This document shows, piece by piece, positions 44,124 to 54,100 of a DNA stretch of 64,000 nucleotides. The notes under the pieces are model-generated. The model was not told where the DNA came from and searched no databases. It saw nothing but the letters and a program-made list of their open reading frames with translations. Positions within the stretch are counted from its first letter, which is position 1. Every line of letters begins with the position of its first letter. Source of the DNA: Oscillospiraceae bacterium (GTDB taxonomy: Bacteria > Bacillota > Clostridia > Oscillospirales > Ruminococcaceae); contig CAADVD010000010.1 in the NCBI GenBank assembly GCA_900752435.1, forward strand, positions 62,001 through 126,000, written 5' to 3'. A program made the translations under genes and the position numbers.

Positions 44124-44858
44124 ATGTCTGATCTTCGTTCTGTATCCGGCCGTATTCATTCCATTGAAAGCTTTGGCGCCGTTGACGGCCCCGGCGTCCG
44201 CTTCATCGTCTTTTTTCAAGGCTGTCCGCTTCGCTGTCTGTTCTGCCACAACCCCGATTCCTGGAGCTTTACCGAAGGAAAAGAAACCACTGCCGGTGCG
44301 ATGATTGACCAGATTGTCGATTACCGTTCGTTTATTCAAAAGGGAGGCGTGACCCTCTCCGGCGGCGAACCGCTTGCCCAGCCGGCATTTTGTCAGGCAT
44401 TGCTGGCTCTCTGCAAAGCCGAGGGACTGCACACCGCTGTGGACACTTCCGGCGGCGTTCCGCTCGCCACCGCCAAACCAGCCATTGACGAAGCGGATAT
44501 GCTGTTGCTGGACATCAAGGATTTCAACCCAGATGACTGCAAAACGCTCACCGGCAAAACCAACGAAAATGCCCTCGCCATTCTGAACTACTGCGAAGAA
44601 AACGGAAAGCCGATTTGGATTCGACATGTCTGCGTACCCGGCTATACGCTCGTTCCAGAAAAGCTGAAACGGTTGGCGGAATATTTGTCGCACTACACCT
44701 GTGTGCAAAAGGTCGAATTGATTCCGTTCCATCAAATGGGCATGTACAAGTGGGATTTTGTGGACGCAGAATACCAACTGAAGGATACGCCCGTTCCGAC
44801 CGAAGCGGAGATGGAGGTTGCCCGGGAAATTTTTAGAAAGCACGGGTTGAAATTATAA
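44124..44858 (+). CDS. pflA: pyruvate formate-lyase activating enzyme
   Basis: Radical-SAM activase that makes the glycyl radical on PflB. The 244-residue protein has the CxxxCxxC motif in GCPLRCLFCHNPD, then GGVTLSGGEPLAQ and DLLLLDIKD-like MLLLDIKDFNP. GGAGG precedes the ATG, 83 bases after pflB. Confidence 0.97.
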   Translation: MSDLRSVSGRIHSIESFGAVDGPGVRFIVFFQGCPLRCLFCHNPDSWSFTEGKETTAGAMIDQIVDYRSFIQKGGVTLSGGEPLAQPAFCQALLALCKAEGLHTAVDTSGGVPLATAKPAIDEADMLLLDIKDFNPDDCKTLTGKTNENALAILNYCEENGKPIWIRHVCVPGYTLVPEKLKRLAEYLSHYTCVQKVELIPFHQMGMYKWDFVDAEYQLKDTPVPTEAEMEVAREIFRKHGLKL

Positions 44859-44869
44859 GAGATTTTGGG

Positions 44870-44898
44870 TTGAATTTGTAGAATGACTGTGATAAACT
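44870..44898 (+). promoter_or_regulatory. promoter of the 44972 gene
   Basis: TTGAAT (44870-44875), 17 bases, TAAACT (44893-44898). Confidence 0.55.
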
Positions 44899-44971
44899 GA
44901 ATAAAAGAGGATTTCTCCCAATTTTTGTTTCATTCAAATAAGTCTTGTTCTGCATGCAAGGAGATGTTCCG

Positions 44972-45379
44972 ATGAAAAGCAATCGTGCTCACAAATACAT
45001 TGGCCTGCTGCTGTTGCTTGTCGTTATTTTTGCCGCTGTCTGTTTCTTTGCAAACCCCGCGATTGCTTATGGCGATTGCGTCTATACCATCTCAGACAGC
45101 AATCCGAATGGGGTTTACGATATGGGCACCAATATTTATGGAATGCCTGTATTCAAGCATCCGGACAAGGCCTTTGAACAAGCTTTGCAGGACGATGCGG
45201 ATGGCCTTGAAGCCTTGCACGAAGCGTATGACTTGTCCCCCATTTCCGAAGATACATGGGCATCCTATGGCGCGGTCGGTATGGAATTTCCCACTGACGA
45301 TGAGAAAATCAAAGCACAGGCCGTGCATTTTGCACAATTCTGTGACATTTACGAAAATTCCTTCCAATATGGTTTCTGA
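44972..45379 (+). CDS. small exported or membrane-anchored protein of unknown function
   Basis: 135 residues. One N-terminal hydrophobic segment (YIGLLLLLVVIFAAVCFFA) followed by NPAIAYGDC could be a membrane anchor or a cleavable signal; there is no proper lipobox. The acidic remainder (FEQALQDDADGLEALHEAYD) has no motif I know. AAGGAG is 8 bases before the ATG at 44972. It has its own promoter and terminator between pflA and the 5'-nucleotidase gene. Confidence 0.75.
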   Translation: MKSNRAHKYIGLLLLLVVIFAAVCFFANPAIAYGDCVYTISDSNPNGVYDMGTNIYGMPVFKHPDKAFEQALQDDADGLEALHEAYDLSPISEDTWASYGAVGMEFPTDDEKIKAQAVHFAQFCDIYENSFQYGF

Positions 45380-45384
45380 ACATA

Positions 45385-45430
45385 ATAAGATTCCCCTCCG
45401 CTTAACAGCAGAGGGGAATCTTATTTTTAT
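45385..45430 (+). terminator. intrinsic terminator of the 44972 gene
   Basis: ATAAGATTCCCCTC/GAGGGGAATCTTAT stem with a T tail on the plus strand; the convergent 5'-nucleotidase gene ends at its edge. Confidence 0.88.
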
Positions 45431-45434
45431 CGGT

Positions 45435-47288
45435 CTATTGATCGCTTTGACGCTTCCGCAGCAGCACCGCACCCAGTGCGCCCGCCGCCGTCATCGGCAC
45501 AATCAGCATCCAGCCATTTGAGGCATCGCCGGTTTTAGGCGTGCCTGCACTGCCTGTCGAAGTGGTACTGGAGGTACTACTGCTCACATCGGACGTTTCG
45601 CCGGAAGAGCTTTCCGGACTGCCGTCGCTGGCACTGGAAGACGCATCCGAAGAGGCCGGTTCACTGCTCGGGTCATCCGCCGATACCGCCACCAAATTCG
45701 GTGTATTGGCCGCTTGACTCAGCACATCTTCGCCCAACTGTACAAAGTCAATGATCGCCTCTTCGCAAGCGCTGTATTCATACAGCTCCGGCGCATTGGC
45801 CAAAGCCGGATAATCGCTTGAGGTTGCAACGTAATTGTTGGTAACCACGGTATACAGCTTCTCCAAATCCAGCGCTTCGCCGCCAACCATAACCGACTGC
45901 ACGCGTTCGCCCTGCGCCTTGTTCACATCGTACTCAACTTGAATGCCGCCAAACTGCAAGTAACTGCCGCTGTTGTCCGGCCAAGTATACTGATAGGGAT
46001 CTTCGCCCGCTTCAATCGCCGCTAACTGTTCGTCGTATACCACTTTGTTCTGCACGCCGATTTCAATGGACGTTTCCAACACATCCAGCAAATCCTGTCC
46101 GCTGATTTGCTTGGTAACCATGTAGTTGCCAAACGGTGAAACGCTGACGACGTCGCCATAGGTCACATCACCCTGCGGCAATCCAGCGCGAATACCGCCC
46201 GCATTCTCGATGGCAATGTCTGCGCCGGTCTCCTGCAAATACGAAGCCGTCACCACACGTCCAATCGGCAGTTCATCACAGCGAACCGTCTCCCATGTGT
46301 AGTCCAACGCTTCCGCGCTGGTGCCAATCACTTGGTCGAGCACCTCGTTTTGCCGCGCTTGAATCACCGCTATCTGCGTGCTCATCTCCGCATCCGCCGT
46401 CAGCGCGCCAGCGTTCACCGCCGCTGTCACGTCCGAAGTGCTGAGGAAATTCTCCTCCACCGCAGTTACATCCTGTGCTGTTTTATCGTAAGTCAGCGTC
46501 ACCATACCAATGTTGTTCATATAGTATCCGGCTTCCACCACCGCGACTTCTTCGCCGTCCGCATCGGGATAGCGCGCATCGTACACCTGATGCTCATGGC
46601 CGGCAATCACCAAATCAATGCCGCTTGTCTTTGCCACAAAGCCGCCGCAGTCCGTTCGATGGGTCAGCGCAATCACCACATCGCAGTTTTCTTCTTCCCG
46701 CAGTTGAGCGGCCATCTCATTCGCGCAGGCCACATCATCCGCAAACGTCAGTCCCGCTACGTTCTCCGGTGCGGTGGAATTGGAGATAGACGGATCAAAC
46801 ACCCCGAATACGCCGACCTTCACACCATCCACTTCTTGAACAATAAACGGCGTATCGAAATACGCTTCGCCATTGCTGTCCAGCACATTGGCCGCCAAAA
46901 CCGGCGCCGTGTGCAGCTCGTCCAGCTCTTTGAGCCGTTCCTTGCCGTAATTCCAATCGTGATTGCCCGGCGTCATGGCGTCGTAGCCGATGCTGTCCAT
47001 CAGCTCCGCAATACTCTCGCCCTCCTCAATGGTGGCGAATACCTGTCCGTGGAATGTGTCTCCAGCATCCAGAATCAAATCCGGATTCTCTTCCCGAATG
47101 ATGGACTGAAGCATCTCCATCCCCACACAGGAGTCGGCTTGATACTGCGCATAGCCATGCATATCGTTGGTATGTACAATGTCAATGCTGACCGTGTTGT
47201 CCGTTTCCTGCGCACACACCGGCAAAGCCGTCCACGCAGAAAACAGCAGACTGCCGACCGTCAACAGGGAAATAAGCTGTTTTTTCAT
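45435..47288 (-). CDS. surface 5'-nucleotidase / metallophosphatase with C-terminal sorting signal
   Basis: A 617-residue exported UshA-type enzyme that should dephosphorylate nucleotides outside the cell. A signal peptide (to about VCAQ), the metallophosphatase core (IVHTNDMHGY, LDAGDTFHG, TPGNHDWNYG, LVIAGHEHQ) and the 5'-nucleotidase C-terminal domain (IAIENAGGIRAGLPQG, SVSPFGNYM, TNNYVAT) are in order. A Ser/Asp/Thr-rich linker leads to GTPKTGD, a hydrophobic helix and RKRQSDQ, i.e. an LPXTG-like wall-sorting signal with TP for LP. AAAGGAGAGG precedes the ATG. Confidence 0.95.
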   Translation of the reverse strand: MKKQLISLLTVGSLLFSAWTALPVCAQETDNTVSIDIVHTNDMHGYAQYQADSCVGMEMLQSIIREENPDLILDAGDTFHGQVFATIEEGESIAELMDSIGYDAMTPGNHDWNYGKERLKELDELHTAPVLAANVLDSNGEAYFDTPFIVQEVDGVKVGVFGVFDPSISNSTAPENVAGLTFADDVACANEMAAQLREEENCDVVIALTHRTDCGGFVAKTSGIDLVIAGHEHQVYDARYPDADGEEVAVVEAGYYMNNIGMVTLTYDKTAQDVTAVEENFLSTSDVTAAVNAGALTADAEMSTQIAVIQARQNEVLDQVIGTSAEALDYTWETVRCDELPIGRVVTASYLQETGADIAIENAGGIRAGLPQGDVTYGDVVSVSPFGNYMVTKQISGQDLLDVLETSIEIGVQNKVVYDEQLAAIEAGEDPYQYTWPDNSGSYLQFGGIQVEYDVNKAQGERVQSVMVGGEALDLEKLYTVVTNNYVATSSDYPALANAPELYEYSACEEAIIDFVQLGEDVLSQAANTPNLVAVSADDPSSEPASSDASSSASDGSPESSSGETSDVSSSTSSTTSTGSAGTPKTGDASNGWMLIVPMTAAGALGAVLLRKRQSDQ

Positions 47289-47329
47289 TCTTTCCTCTCC
47301 TTTAAATCACAAGCTTTTCAATTAAGTTT

Positions 47330-47358
47330 AGTATAAAAATTTTTCTCCAAAAAGGCAA
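47330..47358 (-). promoter_or_regulatory. promoter of the 5'-nucleotidase gene
   Basis: TTGCCT (47353-47358), 17 bases, TATACT (47330-47335). Confidence 0.75.
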
Positions 47359-47455
47359 GCGTTTTTACGTAAATCGCTCGATTTTTTACATGAACATTCC
47401 GCCATTCCGGTATGCGTCTATTTTTGAACTTTTTCCAATATTTGAGCGAATCCAA

Positions 47456-47484
47456 TTGCATTTTTTCGCCTATCCCGCTATAAT
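47456..47484 (+). promoter_or_regulatory. promoter of the rhomboid-like gene
   Basis: TTGCAT (47456-47461), 17 bases, TATAAT (47479-47484). Confidence 0.8.
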
Positions 47485-47526
47485 AAAGACGATACACACT
47501 TCCATCCCAACAGAAAGGACAACCCC

Positions 47527-48180
47527 ATGAAAGGACTTTACCAACTGGAACGCAAATTTGGCCGTTTTGCCATCCCCAATTTGATGATGGCCATTGTGGT
47601 CGGCATGTTTGGCGTTTTTCTGGTCGATTTATTTTTCCCGCAATTTCAGCTCAGCTCTTGGATCTCGCTCGACCGCGCGCTGATTCTGCAAGGGCAGGTT
47701 TGGCGGCTCATCACATTTATTTTCCTGCCGCCCTCCACCAGCATCGTCTGGATTTTGTTCAGCCTGTATTTTTACTACCTCATTGGTTCCGCGCTGGAAC
47801 AGCAATGGGGCGCATTTCGCTTCAATCTCTACTACCTGATTGGTATGCTCGGCACCATCATCGGCGCTATGATTACCGGCTATGCCGTCAACACTTACTT
47901 GAATTTATCACTGTTTTTCGCATTTGCCGTGCTGTTTCCGGATTTTCAGGTCATGCTGTTTTTCGTTCTGCCGGTAAAAATCAAATACTTGGCCTTTGCG
48001 GACGCACTGCTGTTCCTGATTGCGTTTATCTCCGGCGGTCTGAGCACCAAAGTGGCCATTTTGTTTTCCCTGCTTAACTTTTTCCTCTTCTTTGGCGGTG
48101 ACTTCTTCCAAAACCTCAAGCAAAACCGCGAATACCGAAAAAATCAGAAAAATTTCCGCGATTATTACAACCGGCGGTAA
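47527..48180 (+). CDS. rhomboid-family membrane protein without catalytic serine
   Basis: A 217-residue, roughly six-helix membrane protein. VWRLITFIFLPPS, then YYLIGSALEQQWGAFRFNLYYLIGM, is the rhomboid core with the WR and the E..WG motifs. Where active proteases have GxSG, this protein reads NLSLFFAFAVLFPD and the later His is missing, so it is probably a pseudoprotease. LPVKIKYLAFADALLF follows. The C terminus is basic and cytosolic. GAAAGGAC precedes the ATG. Its role may be client binding, as for derlins; this is inference. Confidence 0.85.
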   Translation: MKGLYQLERKFGRFAIPNLMMAIVVGMFGVFLVDLFFPQFQLSSWISLDRALILQGQVWRLITFIFLPPSTSIVWILFSLYFYYLIGSALEQQWGAFRFNLYYLIGMLGTIIGAMITGYAVNTYLNLSLFFAFAVLFPDFQVMLFFVLPVKIKYLAFADALLFLIAFISGGLSTKVAILFSLLNFFLFFGGDFFQNLKQNREYRKNQKNFRDYYNRR

Positions 48181-48196
48181 TTGAACGCGTTCCAAC

Positions 48197-48234
48197 AACA
48201 AATCCGCGGCATCAGCTGATGCCGCGGATTTGTT
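48197..48234. terminator. perfect palindromic bidirectional terminator
   Basis: Two 19-base arms that are exact complements with no separate loop (AACAAATCCGCGGCATCAG and complement). It is shared by the convergent rhomboid-like and DUF3021-like genes. Confidence 0.8.
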
Positions 48235-48676
48235 ATGGTTCATCTTGTTCAATTTTTTTCTTGTACTCCTCCACGGAAGCCGTATACTGCCGTTTTGCCG
48301 ACCGATGCCACAGCCATCCCAACGGCGAAAATACCGCCGCAAAAAGAAGGAACACACCACTGCACCACAGGATTTCTTCCCAGCCAAATGCTTCAAAAGG
48401 GCCGTACTGATACAAAAACCCCAGCGTAGCCAGCAAATAAAGCGGCAAAAAGAGCCAGCATTTGGCCAAAAAAGAAAGCTTGAGCATCCATTTTCGCTTA
48501 TCCAGCCGTATGCGCACCATCGTAATCAACCCCAGTATGCAAGTCAACCCAAACATACCGACAATCTGCATCCCATCCACCGCGCCGCCATTCCAGCAGG
48601 AGCTGATTGCCGCCACCAACACAAATCCGGTAAAAAAACGGGTTACAAAATTAAAAAACATCTTTTTGCTATCCAT
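48233..48676 (-). CDS. DUF3021-like membrane protein
   Basis: A 147-residue protein with four hydrophobic segments and a charged, coiled-coil-like C terminus (VEEYKKKIEQDEP). This size, topology and the position immediately after a LytTR regulator fit DUF3021 proteins, which are thought to modulate their LytTR partner. 12 bases after it, GGGAGG before the ATG. Identification rests largely on context. Confidence 0.75.
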   Translation of the reverse strand: MDSKKMFFNFVTRFFTGFVLVAAISSCWNGGAVDGMQIVGMFGLTCILGLITMVRIRLDKRKWMLKLSFLAKCWLFLPLYLLATLGFLYQYGPFEAFGWEEILWCSGVFLLFAAVFSPLGWLWHRSAKRQYTASVEEYKKKIEQDEP

Positions 48677-48688
48677 CGTTATGCCTCC

Positions 48689-49132
48689 CTATTTGATTCC
48701 AAGCTTCGTTTTAAACTCCCGTACATACTGTCGGGACACCAACAGTCTCTCTCCATTTTCCAGCACAATTTTCAGCCGCCTTCCTCCCTCCGGCTCTATG
48801 CTCTGCACCTTGGTAATGTTCACAAGCATCGACTTGGAAATGCGGAAAAAATGAGTCTGCATCAACCGTTCCTCCAGCTGATACAACCGCGCATCACACT
48901 CGTATACCTGCTCCGCCTGATAAATAAAGGTACGTTTGTCTACGGATTCGACATAGAAAATATCCTGTTGAGCCAGCAACACCGTCTGTTTTCGCTCCTT
49001 GTGCGCCGGAATTTTCTTCTCGCCGCGCGTTAAAAATTCCAGAATGCCCATCACCTTTTCATCGCGCTGACGGCACAGAATATGCACCTCCATTTCCGTG
49101 CACTGCTCCGACTCCTGCACATGGACTTTCAT
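48689..49132 (-). CDS. LytTR-family DNA-binding regulator
   Basis: A 147-residue regulator: residues ~1-45 are a short linker domain without a receiver aspartate; residues 46-147 are a LytTR domain (DIFYVESVDKRTFIY, LYQLEERL, FRISKSMLVNITKV, LLVSRQYVREFKTKLG). It has the form of stand-alone LytTR proteins that work with a membrane inhibitor, here the DUF3021-like product. Strong AAAGGAGGG upstream. Confidence 0.92.
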   Translation of the reverse strand: MKVHVQESEQCTEMEVHILCRQRDEKVMGILEFLTRGEKKIPAHKERKQTVLLAQQDIFYVESVDKRTFIYQAEQVYECDARLYQLEERLMQTHFFRISKSMLVNITKVQSIEPEGGRRLKIVLENGERLLVSRQYVREFKTKLGIK

Positions 49133-49233
49133 CTTGGCATCCCTCCTTTGGCTTTTCCTTCAGCATAGCGCAGATTTGTGTTTTTGACAATACGTTGCTT
49201 CCCAAGCTGTCCAAATTTCCGCCCAACCGGTAC

Positions 49234-49273
49234 AAAAAGGCCTTTTGCCGTTCAAACCGCAAAAGGCCTTTTT
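49234..49273. terminator. intrinsic terminator of the AEC transporter gene
   Basis: AAAAAGGCCTTTTGC/GCAAAAGGCCTTTTT stem of 15 bases with flanking T/A runs. Confidence 0.88.
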
Positions 49274-49279
49274 CCTATT

Positions 49280-50230
49280 TCAAATCAGCGCCAACACCTT
49301 CAGCACATACAGCCCTGCTGTAATCGTCACTGCCGCGCCCAGCGTGGTTACCACAATGATGCTCGCTGACAGCACGCTGTCATTTCCCATGTTTTTGGCC
49401 ATGATGTAACAGCTTGCCGTGGACGGTGCGCCCAGCATGATGAGCAGGGTCACCAAATGCTGTCCGCGGAATCCCATCAATACCGCCAACGGCAAAAACA
49501 CCAGCGGCTGAAACACCAGCTTAATCAGACTTCCCCAAATTGTCGGTTTGATTTTGGCCAGTGCCTGTTTTCCCTCAAACGCCGCTCCAATGGCGATCAG
49601 CGCCAGCGGCGTGGCAATGGCGGAAAACTGCCCAAGGGTCTTGTCCACCATCTCTGGAAACTCCACTTGAAAAAATGAAAACGGCAGTCCAACCAGAATC
49701 GCCAGAATAATCGGGTTTTTGCAAATGTTGATGCAGGCTTTTTTGATGGAATCCTTGCCGGAGCCAGTGCGGTCACTGGAACGAAGCGTGAGCACAATGA
49801 CGGAAAAAATATTGTACAGCGGCACACATCCAATGATCATCAGCGGAGCCAAACCGGCGTTGCCGTAAATGTTCTGCATAAAAGCCACGCCCAGCACCGC
49901 CGCACTGCCGCGAAAGGAACCCTGTACAAAACTCCCGATGGATTCCGGACATTTTTTCATACACCGCTCGGCAAAAAACCACACGACGAAAAAGCAAACG
50001 GTCGTCACAACAGCGCAAAACAGAAAAAAACGCCATTCAAACACCTCGCGGATATTCATGCTTTTAATATCACAAAACAGCAAAATCGGCAAGGTAACCT
50101 TAAAATTAAATTTGTTCGACACGCTGACAAAATTGTCGTTGAGCATCCCAATTTGCCGGAGAATCCATCCGGCAAGAATCACCACAAACACCGGAATGGT
50201 GGCGTTGAGACTATAAATTAAATTTTCCAT
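49280..50230 (-). CDS. AEC-family permease
   Basis: A 316-residue integral membrane protein with about ten helices in the auxin efflux carrier fold. FVVILAGWILRQIG at the start, FVQGSFRGSAAVLGVAF in the middle and the PSTASCYIMAKNMGND segment near the end are characteristic. Bacterial members carry malate and other organic anions. Substrate unknown. TCTCC complement (GGAG) precedes the ATG. It is alone between two terminators. Confidence 0.9.
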   Translation of the reverse strand: MENLIYSLNATIPVFVVILAGWILRQIGMLNDNFVSVSNKFNFKVTLPILLFCDIKSMNIREVFEWRFFLFCAVVTTVCFFVVWFFAERCMKKCPESIGSFVQGSFRGSAAVLGVAFMQNIYGNAGLAPLMIIGCVPLYNIFSVIVLTLRSSDRTGSGKDSIKKACINICKNPIILAILVGLPFSFFQVEFPEMVDKTLGQFSAIATPLALIAIGAAFEGKQALAKIKPTIWGSLIKLVFQPLVFLPLAVLMGFRGQHLVTLLIMLGAPSTASCYIMAKNMGNDSVLSASIIVVTTLGAAVTITAGLYVLKVLALI

Positions 50231-50331
50231 TGTTTCTCCTTATTTTTCAACATTTTCTTACGCGTTTGGTTGATCCCTTCGTCCTCGCTTGATTTCCGCT
50301 AAATCGGTGCCTTAGGCGCACAATGTATGCC

Positions 50332-50847
50332 CTACGAAATCACATAAATTCCATGTTCCATTTCTTTTCCGCGATACACTTTCATCAAACTGCCAATCTT
50401 TTTCATTCCCAATTTTTCAGCAACCGCAATCGAAGGAAAATTGTTGTACTTAATCAGCGCATACACAGAATCCACGCCCAAACGATGCTTGGCGTATGCA
50501 ATCAGAGCCTTTGCGCCTTCAAAAGCAAAGCCTTGACCGAAGCAATCGTGTTTTAACATATAGCAAACTTCCACCACCTGCTCTTGATTGACGATACAGA
50601 GGTGAAGCCCCATCTGTCCAACCACTCTTCCCGTTGCCTTTTCAACCGCAAGCAAATAACCCAGTTTGTCTTCCAAATAGCATCGCTCTTGCTTTTTGAT
50701 CCATTCCGTGACCTCGTCGTCGGTAAACGCGTGTTCCCAAGCAGCCATGACCCGTTCGTCCTGCAGCATGGCCGCCACTTCTTCCCAATCGTCCTCGGTC
50801 ATTCGCCGGAACAGCAGTCTTTTTGTTTCCAAAAGTGCATCCTTCAT
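50332..50847 (-). CDS. GNAT-family acetyltransferase (RimJ-like)
   Basis: A 171-residue acetyltransferase of the RimJ/RimL group: ETKRLLFRRMTEDDWEEV, VVGQMGLHL, HDCFGQGFAFEGAKALIAYA and the NFPSIAVAEKLGMKKIG motif are visible. It may acetylate an N terminus or a small amine. The start is uncertain between ATG 50847 and TTG 50850 or 50868; the Shine-Dalgarno GAGGAAAG is 13 bases from the ATG. Confidence 0.9.
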   Translation of the reverse strand: MKDALLETKRLLFRRMTEDDWEEVAAMLQDERVMAAWEHAFTDDEVTEWIKKQERCYLEDKLGYLLAVEKATGRVVGQMGLHLCIVNQEQVVEVCYMLKHDCFGQGFAFEGAKALIAYAKHRLGVDSVYALIKYNNFPSIAVAEKLGMKKIGSLMKVYRGKEMEHGIYVIS

Positions 50848-50962
50848 CAATGTTGTCTTTCCTCTCAAAATGTCTCTTGCTTATTAGTATATGCAGTTTT
50901 ACAAAACTTGTCAAATTGAATGCACATGACGTCACAGTGTAAATCTTTTGTGAATTCTTCAG

Positions 50963-50990
50963 AAAAGTTGCACGTTCGCGTGCAACTTTT
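50963..50990. repeat. hairpin repeat, copy 2 (GTTGCAC family)
   Basis: AAAAGTTGCACG-TTCG-CGTGCAACTTTT: 12-base perfect arms with a stable UUCG loop. The core is shared with 25988-26023. The rest of 50869-51131 holds no gene. Confidence 0.75.
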
Positions 50991-51078
50991 GCCCTAAAAT
51001 GAGGGTATAGTGAAAGGGAAAATGCGCAGCAACGATGTGAAATTTCTCACAGAAGTAATGTGCAACCCGTAAAAAGCA

Positions 51079-51114
51079 AAACTATCGCCCCAACTTTCAT
51101 GGATGCGATAGTTT
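51079..51114 (-). terminator. probable terminator of the FtsX-like gene
   Basis: AAACTATCGC/GCGATAGTTT arms around 16 bases; the minus strand continues with TGCTTTTTA. Confidence 0.6.
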
Positions 51115-51131
51115 GCAGTTTCTATTTTCAA

Positions 51132-54100
51132 TTAGTCCACGGATTTTAAGCTTTCCACCATGGAAATGTTTCGGAGCTTTTTCCCCATCACCAGATTGAC
51201 AATGATCGCAAACACCAGCGTGAGCAGTGCCGCATAGACAAAGCTCATCGGCTGAACCTGCCGCCCGAACATCACCATTTCAACCTCCACGGTCTGAATC
51301 ACAAACGAGTGCATCACCACGCCCAGTGCCAACCCAAGCAGACATCCAATCACAGTCAGTACACTGGTTTCACGGTACACATACGCGCTGACTTCCTTGT
51401 CATAGAAACCGAGCACCTTAATTGTGGCGATTTCGCGCACACGCTCGGTGACGTTGATGTTGGTTAGATTGTAGAGCACCACAAACGCAAGCAATCCGGA
51501 GCACACAATGATGACCAAAATAACATAGTCCAAGCTATCAATCATGGTATTGAACGATTCGCTCAAGTTATCGGTGAAGTCCACAGACCCTACATCGTCC
51601 TGCTCCAGCAATGCATCTGTAATGGTCTGTTGACTGGCTTCATCTTGGGCGCACACCGCGACAATCTGATTGTAGAGCGGCGCATCTCCAGTGATCTGCT
51701 CGTACAGCGCCGGGGGCAGGTACACGCAATGCGAAAAGTAATGCTCGGTAATGGCATCCACTTGAAATTCCACCCGTTCGTTCTGGCTGTTTTTAATCGA
51801 AAACGTATCGCCAACGGATAAGTTCAGCAGTTTGGCCAATTTTTCCGTAATCACAACGGAATCCTCTCCAAACGGAATATCCTCATGACCACGCCGCGTG
51901 CGCAGTTTGATAAAATCTTTCAGCTCATCCGTATGTTCCGGAACAACAATGCTGGCATAGACGGAATCGTCTGCGCCGAACACTTCCGCACTCGTGGAAC
52001 TCATTTTCAAATAGCGGTCAATCGCATCGGAATCTGCAAGCAGCTGTTCTGTCTCCGACGATAGGACGCCCTTTTCCTTGAATTCACAAACCATATTATA
52101 TTGATAAATGTCATCATACTGATTCGTCAAAATCCCGGAAACGGAATCCTTGATGCCAAATCCAGTGAGCAGCAGTGCCGTACAGCCGGCAATCCCCACT
52201 ACAGTCATAATAAGACGCCGTTTGTACAAGAACAAATTTCGTGCCGTAACCTTCTGCGAAAACTTCATATGCTTCCAAATTGGTTTGATGTGTTCCAACA
52301 GAATTCGCTTGCCGGCACGCGGCGCTTTTGGCAGCATCAGTACCGACGGATTTTCCTTCAACGACGACCAGCATGCTGACACCGCCGCCAGCATCGTACA
52401 GCAAGCCGACGCCAGACATCCTATCAGCGCAAATTTCCACGGAAATGACCAAATCAAATCTGGACCGGTGTACATGATGCGGTAGGAATTCCAGCACACC
52501 ACCGGAATGACGTTGCCCAGTGCAATGGAGCCCAAAATACTGCCGGAAACGGTCGCCAGAGCGGCATAAAGCAGATATTTGAACGCGATTTTTCCTTTGC
52601 TGTACCCGAGCGCCTTGTAAGTACCGATGAGCACGCGCTCTTCATCGACCATGCGCGTCATTGTGGTCAGCGACACCAGCGCCGCTACTAGGAAAAACAG
52701 AATCGGCAATACCGTGGACAGCGAATCCATGCGATCCGCATCTCCGTCAAAGCTGGCAAAACCGACGTTGCTGTCACGATCCAGCACATACCAAGTGGGC
52801 GCTTCAAAATCAGTGATTTTTTCCCGCTCCTCATCAATTTCGCGCTGACCATCGGCAATTTTCTGCTCGGCTTCTGTTTTGGCGGCTTCGTATTCTTTTC
52901 GCCCATCTTCCAGCTGTTTTTTTGCCTCGGCAAGCTGTGCGCGTCCTTGTTCCAACTCTGTGCGGCCGGAAGCGAGTTCTGCTTCCCCTGCCTGCAAGGC
53001 CTCTTTGGACTGCGCAAGCTGTTGTTCGGCGGCGGCAAACTGTGCCGGCGCCTGTGCGCGCTGGGATTCCAATTCTGCACGGCCGTTTGCCAGCTGTTGA
53101 CGGGAAGCCTCCAACTGCGCCATACCGGATTCATACTGTGCCACGGCATTGTCATACTGCGCCAACGCATCTTCCACCTGCGCAAGCTGTGCCTGCAGTT
53201 CTTCCATCTGTGCGGTCAGAGCCGCAACCACTCGGTCTGCGCCGATCAGCTCTGCCCAGTCAGTGGCCTGCTGTAGTTGTGCAATGGTATTGTTGAGCTG
53301 TTCTTTCGCGGCTTGGGCTTGCTCAATATTGCCGCTCTGTGCATCCAGTTCGGCTTTGGCGGATTCCAACTGCGCCTGTGCTTCGTTGGCTTGTGCTTCA
53401 CCATCGGCCAACTGCTGTTCCGCCGCGGCAAACTGCGCCTCGGTGTCGATGCGCTTTTGTGCCAGTTCCTGTACGCCATTGTTGTAGGCGCTCCAGCCGC
53501 TTTCAATTTCTGCGGCCGCAGATTGCAGTTGTTGTTCTGCCGTCGCCAGCTTCTGCTCATTTTCCGCAATTTCACGTTCCCCGTCGGCTAACTTTTGCGC
53601 CGCATCGGCCAACTGCTTATTGGCGTCTGCTTTGGAGCTATCCAGCTTTTGTTGGGCCTCGTCGAGCTGTTGATTGACCAAATCACGCAATTCCTGAACT
53701 CGGATTTGAGCACGATCGTTGGCCAGTTCTTCCAGACTCCGTACCACATCATCCACCGTTTCCTGATAGTCGTCGGAAAAGGCATCCAGCTCCCGCGCTC
53801 CGTCCACGGTGGCGTAAAGATTGGTGTAATAGGGCTGGCAAAAATCCTCCTCCGGCACATACATGTAATTGTCAATGCTTCCTAAGCCATTGTTGGCTTC
53901 CCCTAAGCTAAAGGATAAATAATAAGGCGTCTTTACAATGCCCACCACGGTGTACGTCTGCACCGAAAGATTGTCATCCAAAATTCCTTCTGGATCTTCT
54001 AATGTCAGCGTTTGCCCAAGCAGAGTGGGAACGCCCTCCAAATCCATCTCGTTGATGACGCACTCTCCCGAACGTTCCGGCATCCGTCCTTCTTTTAAAA

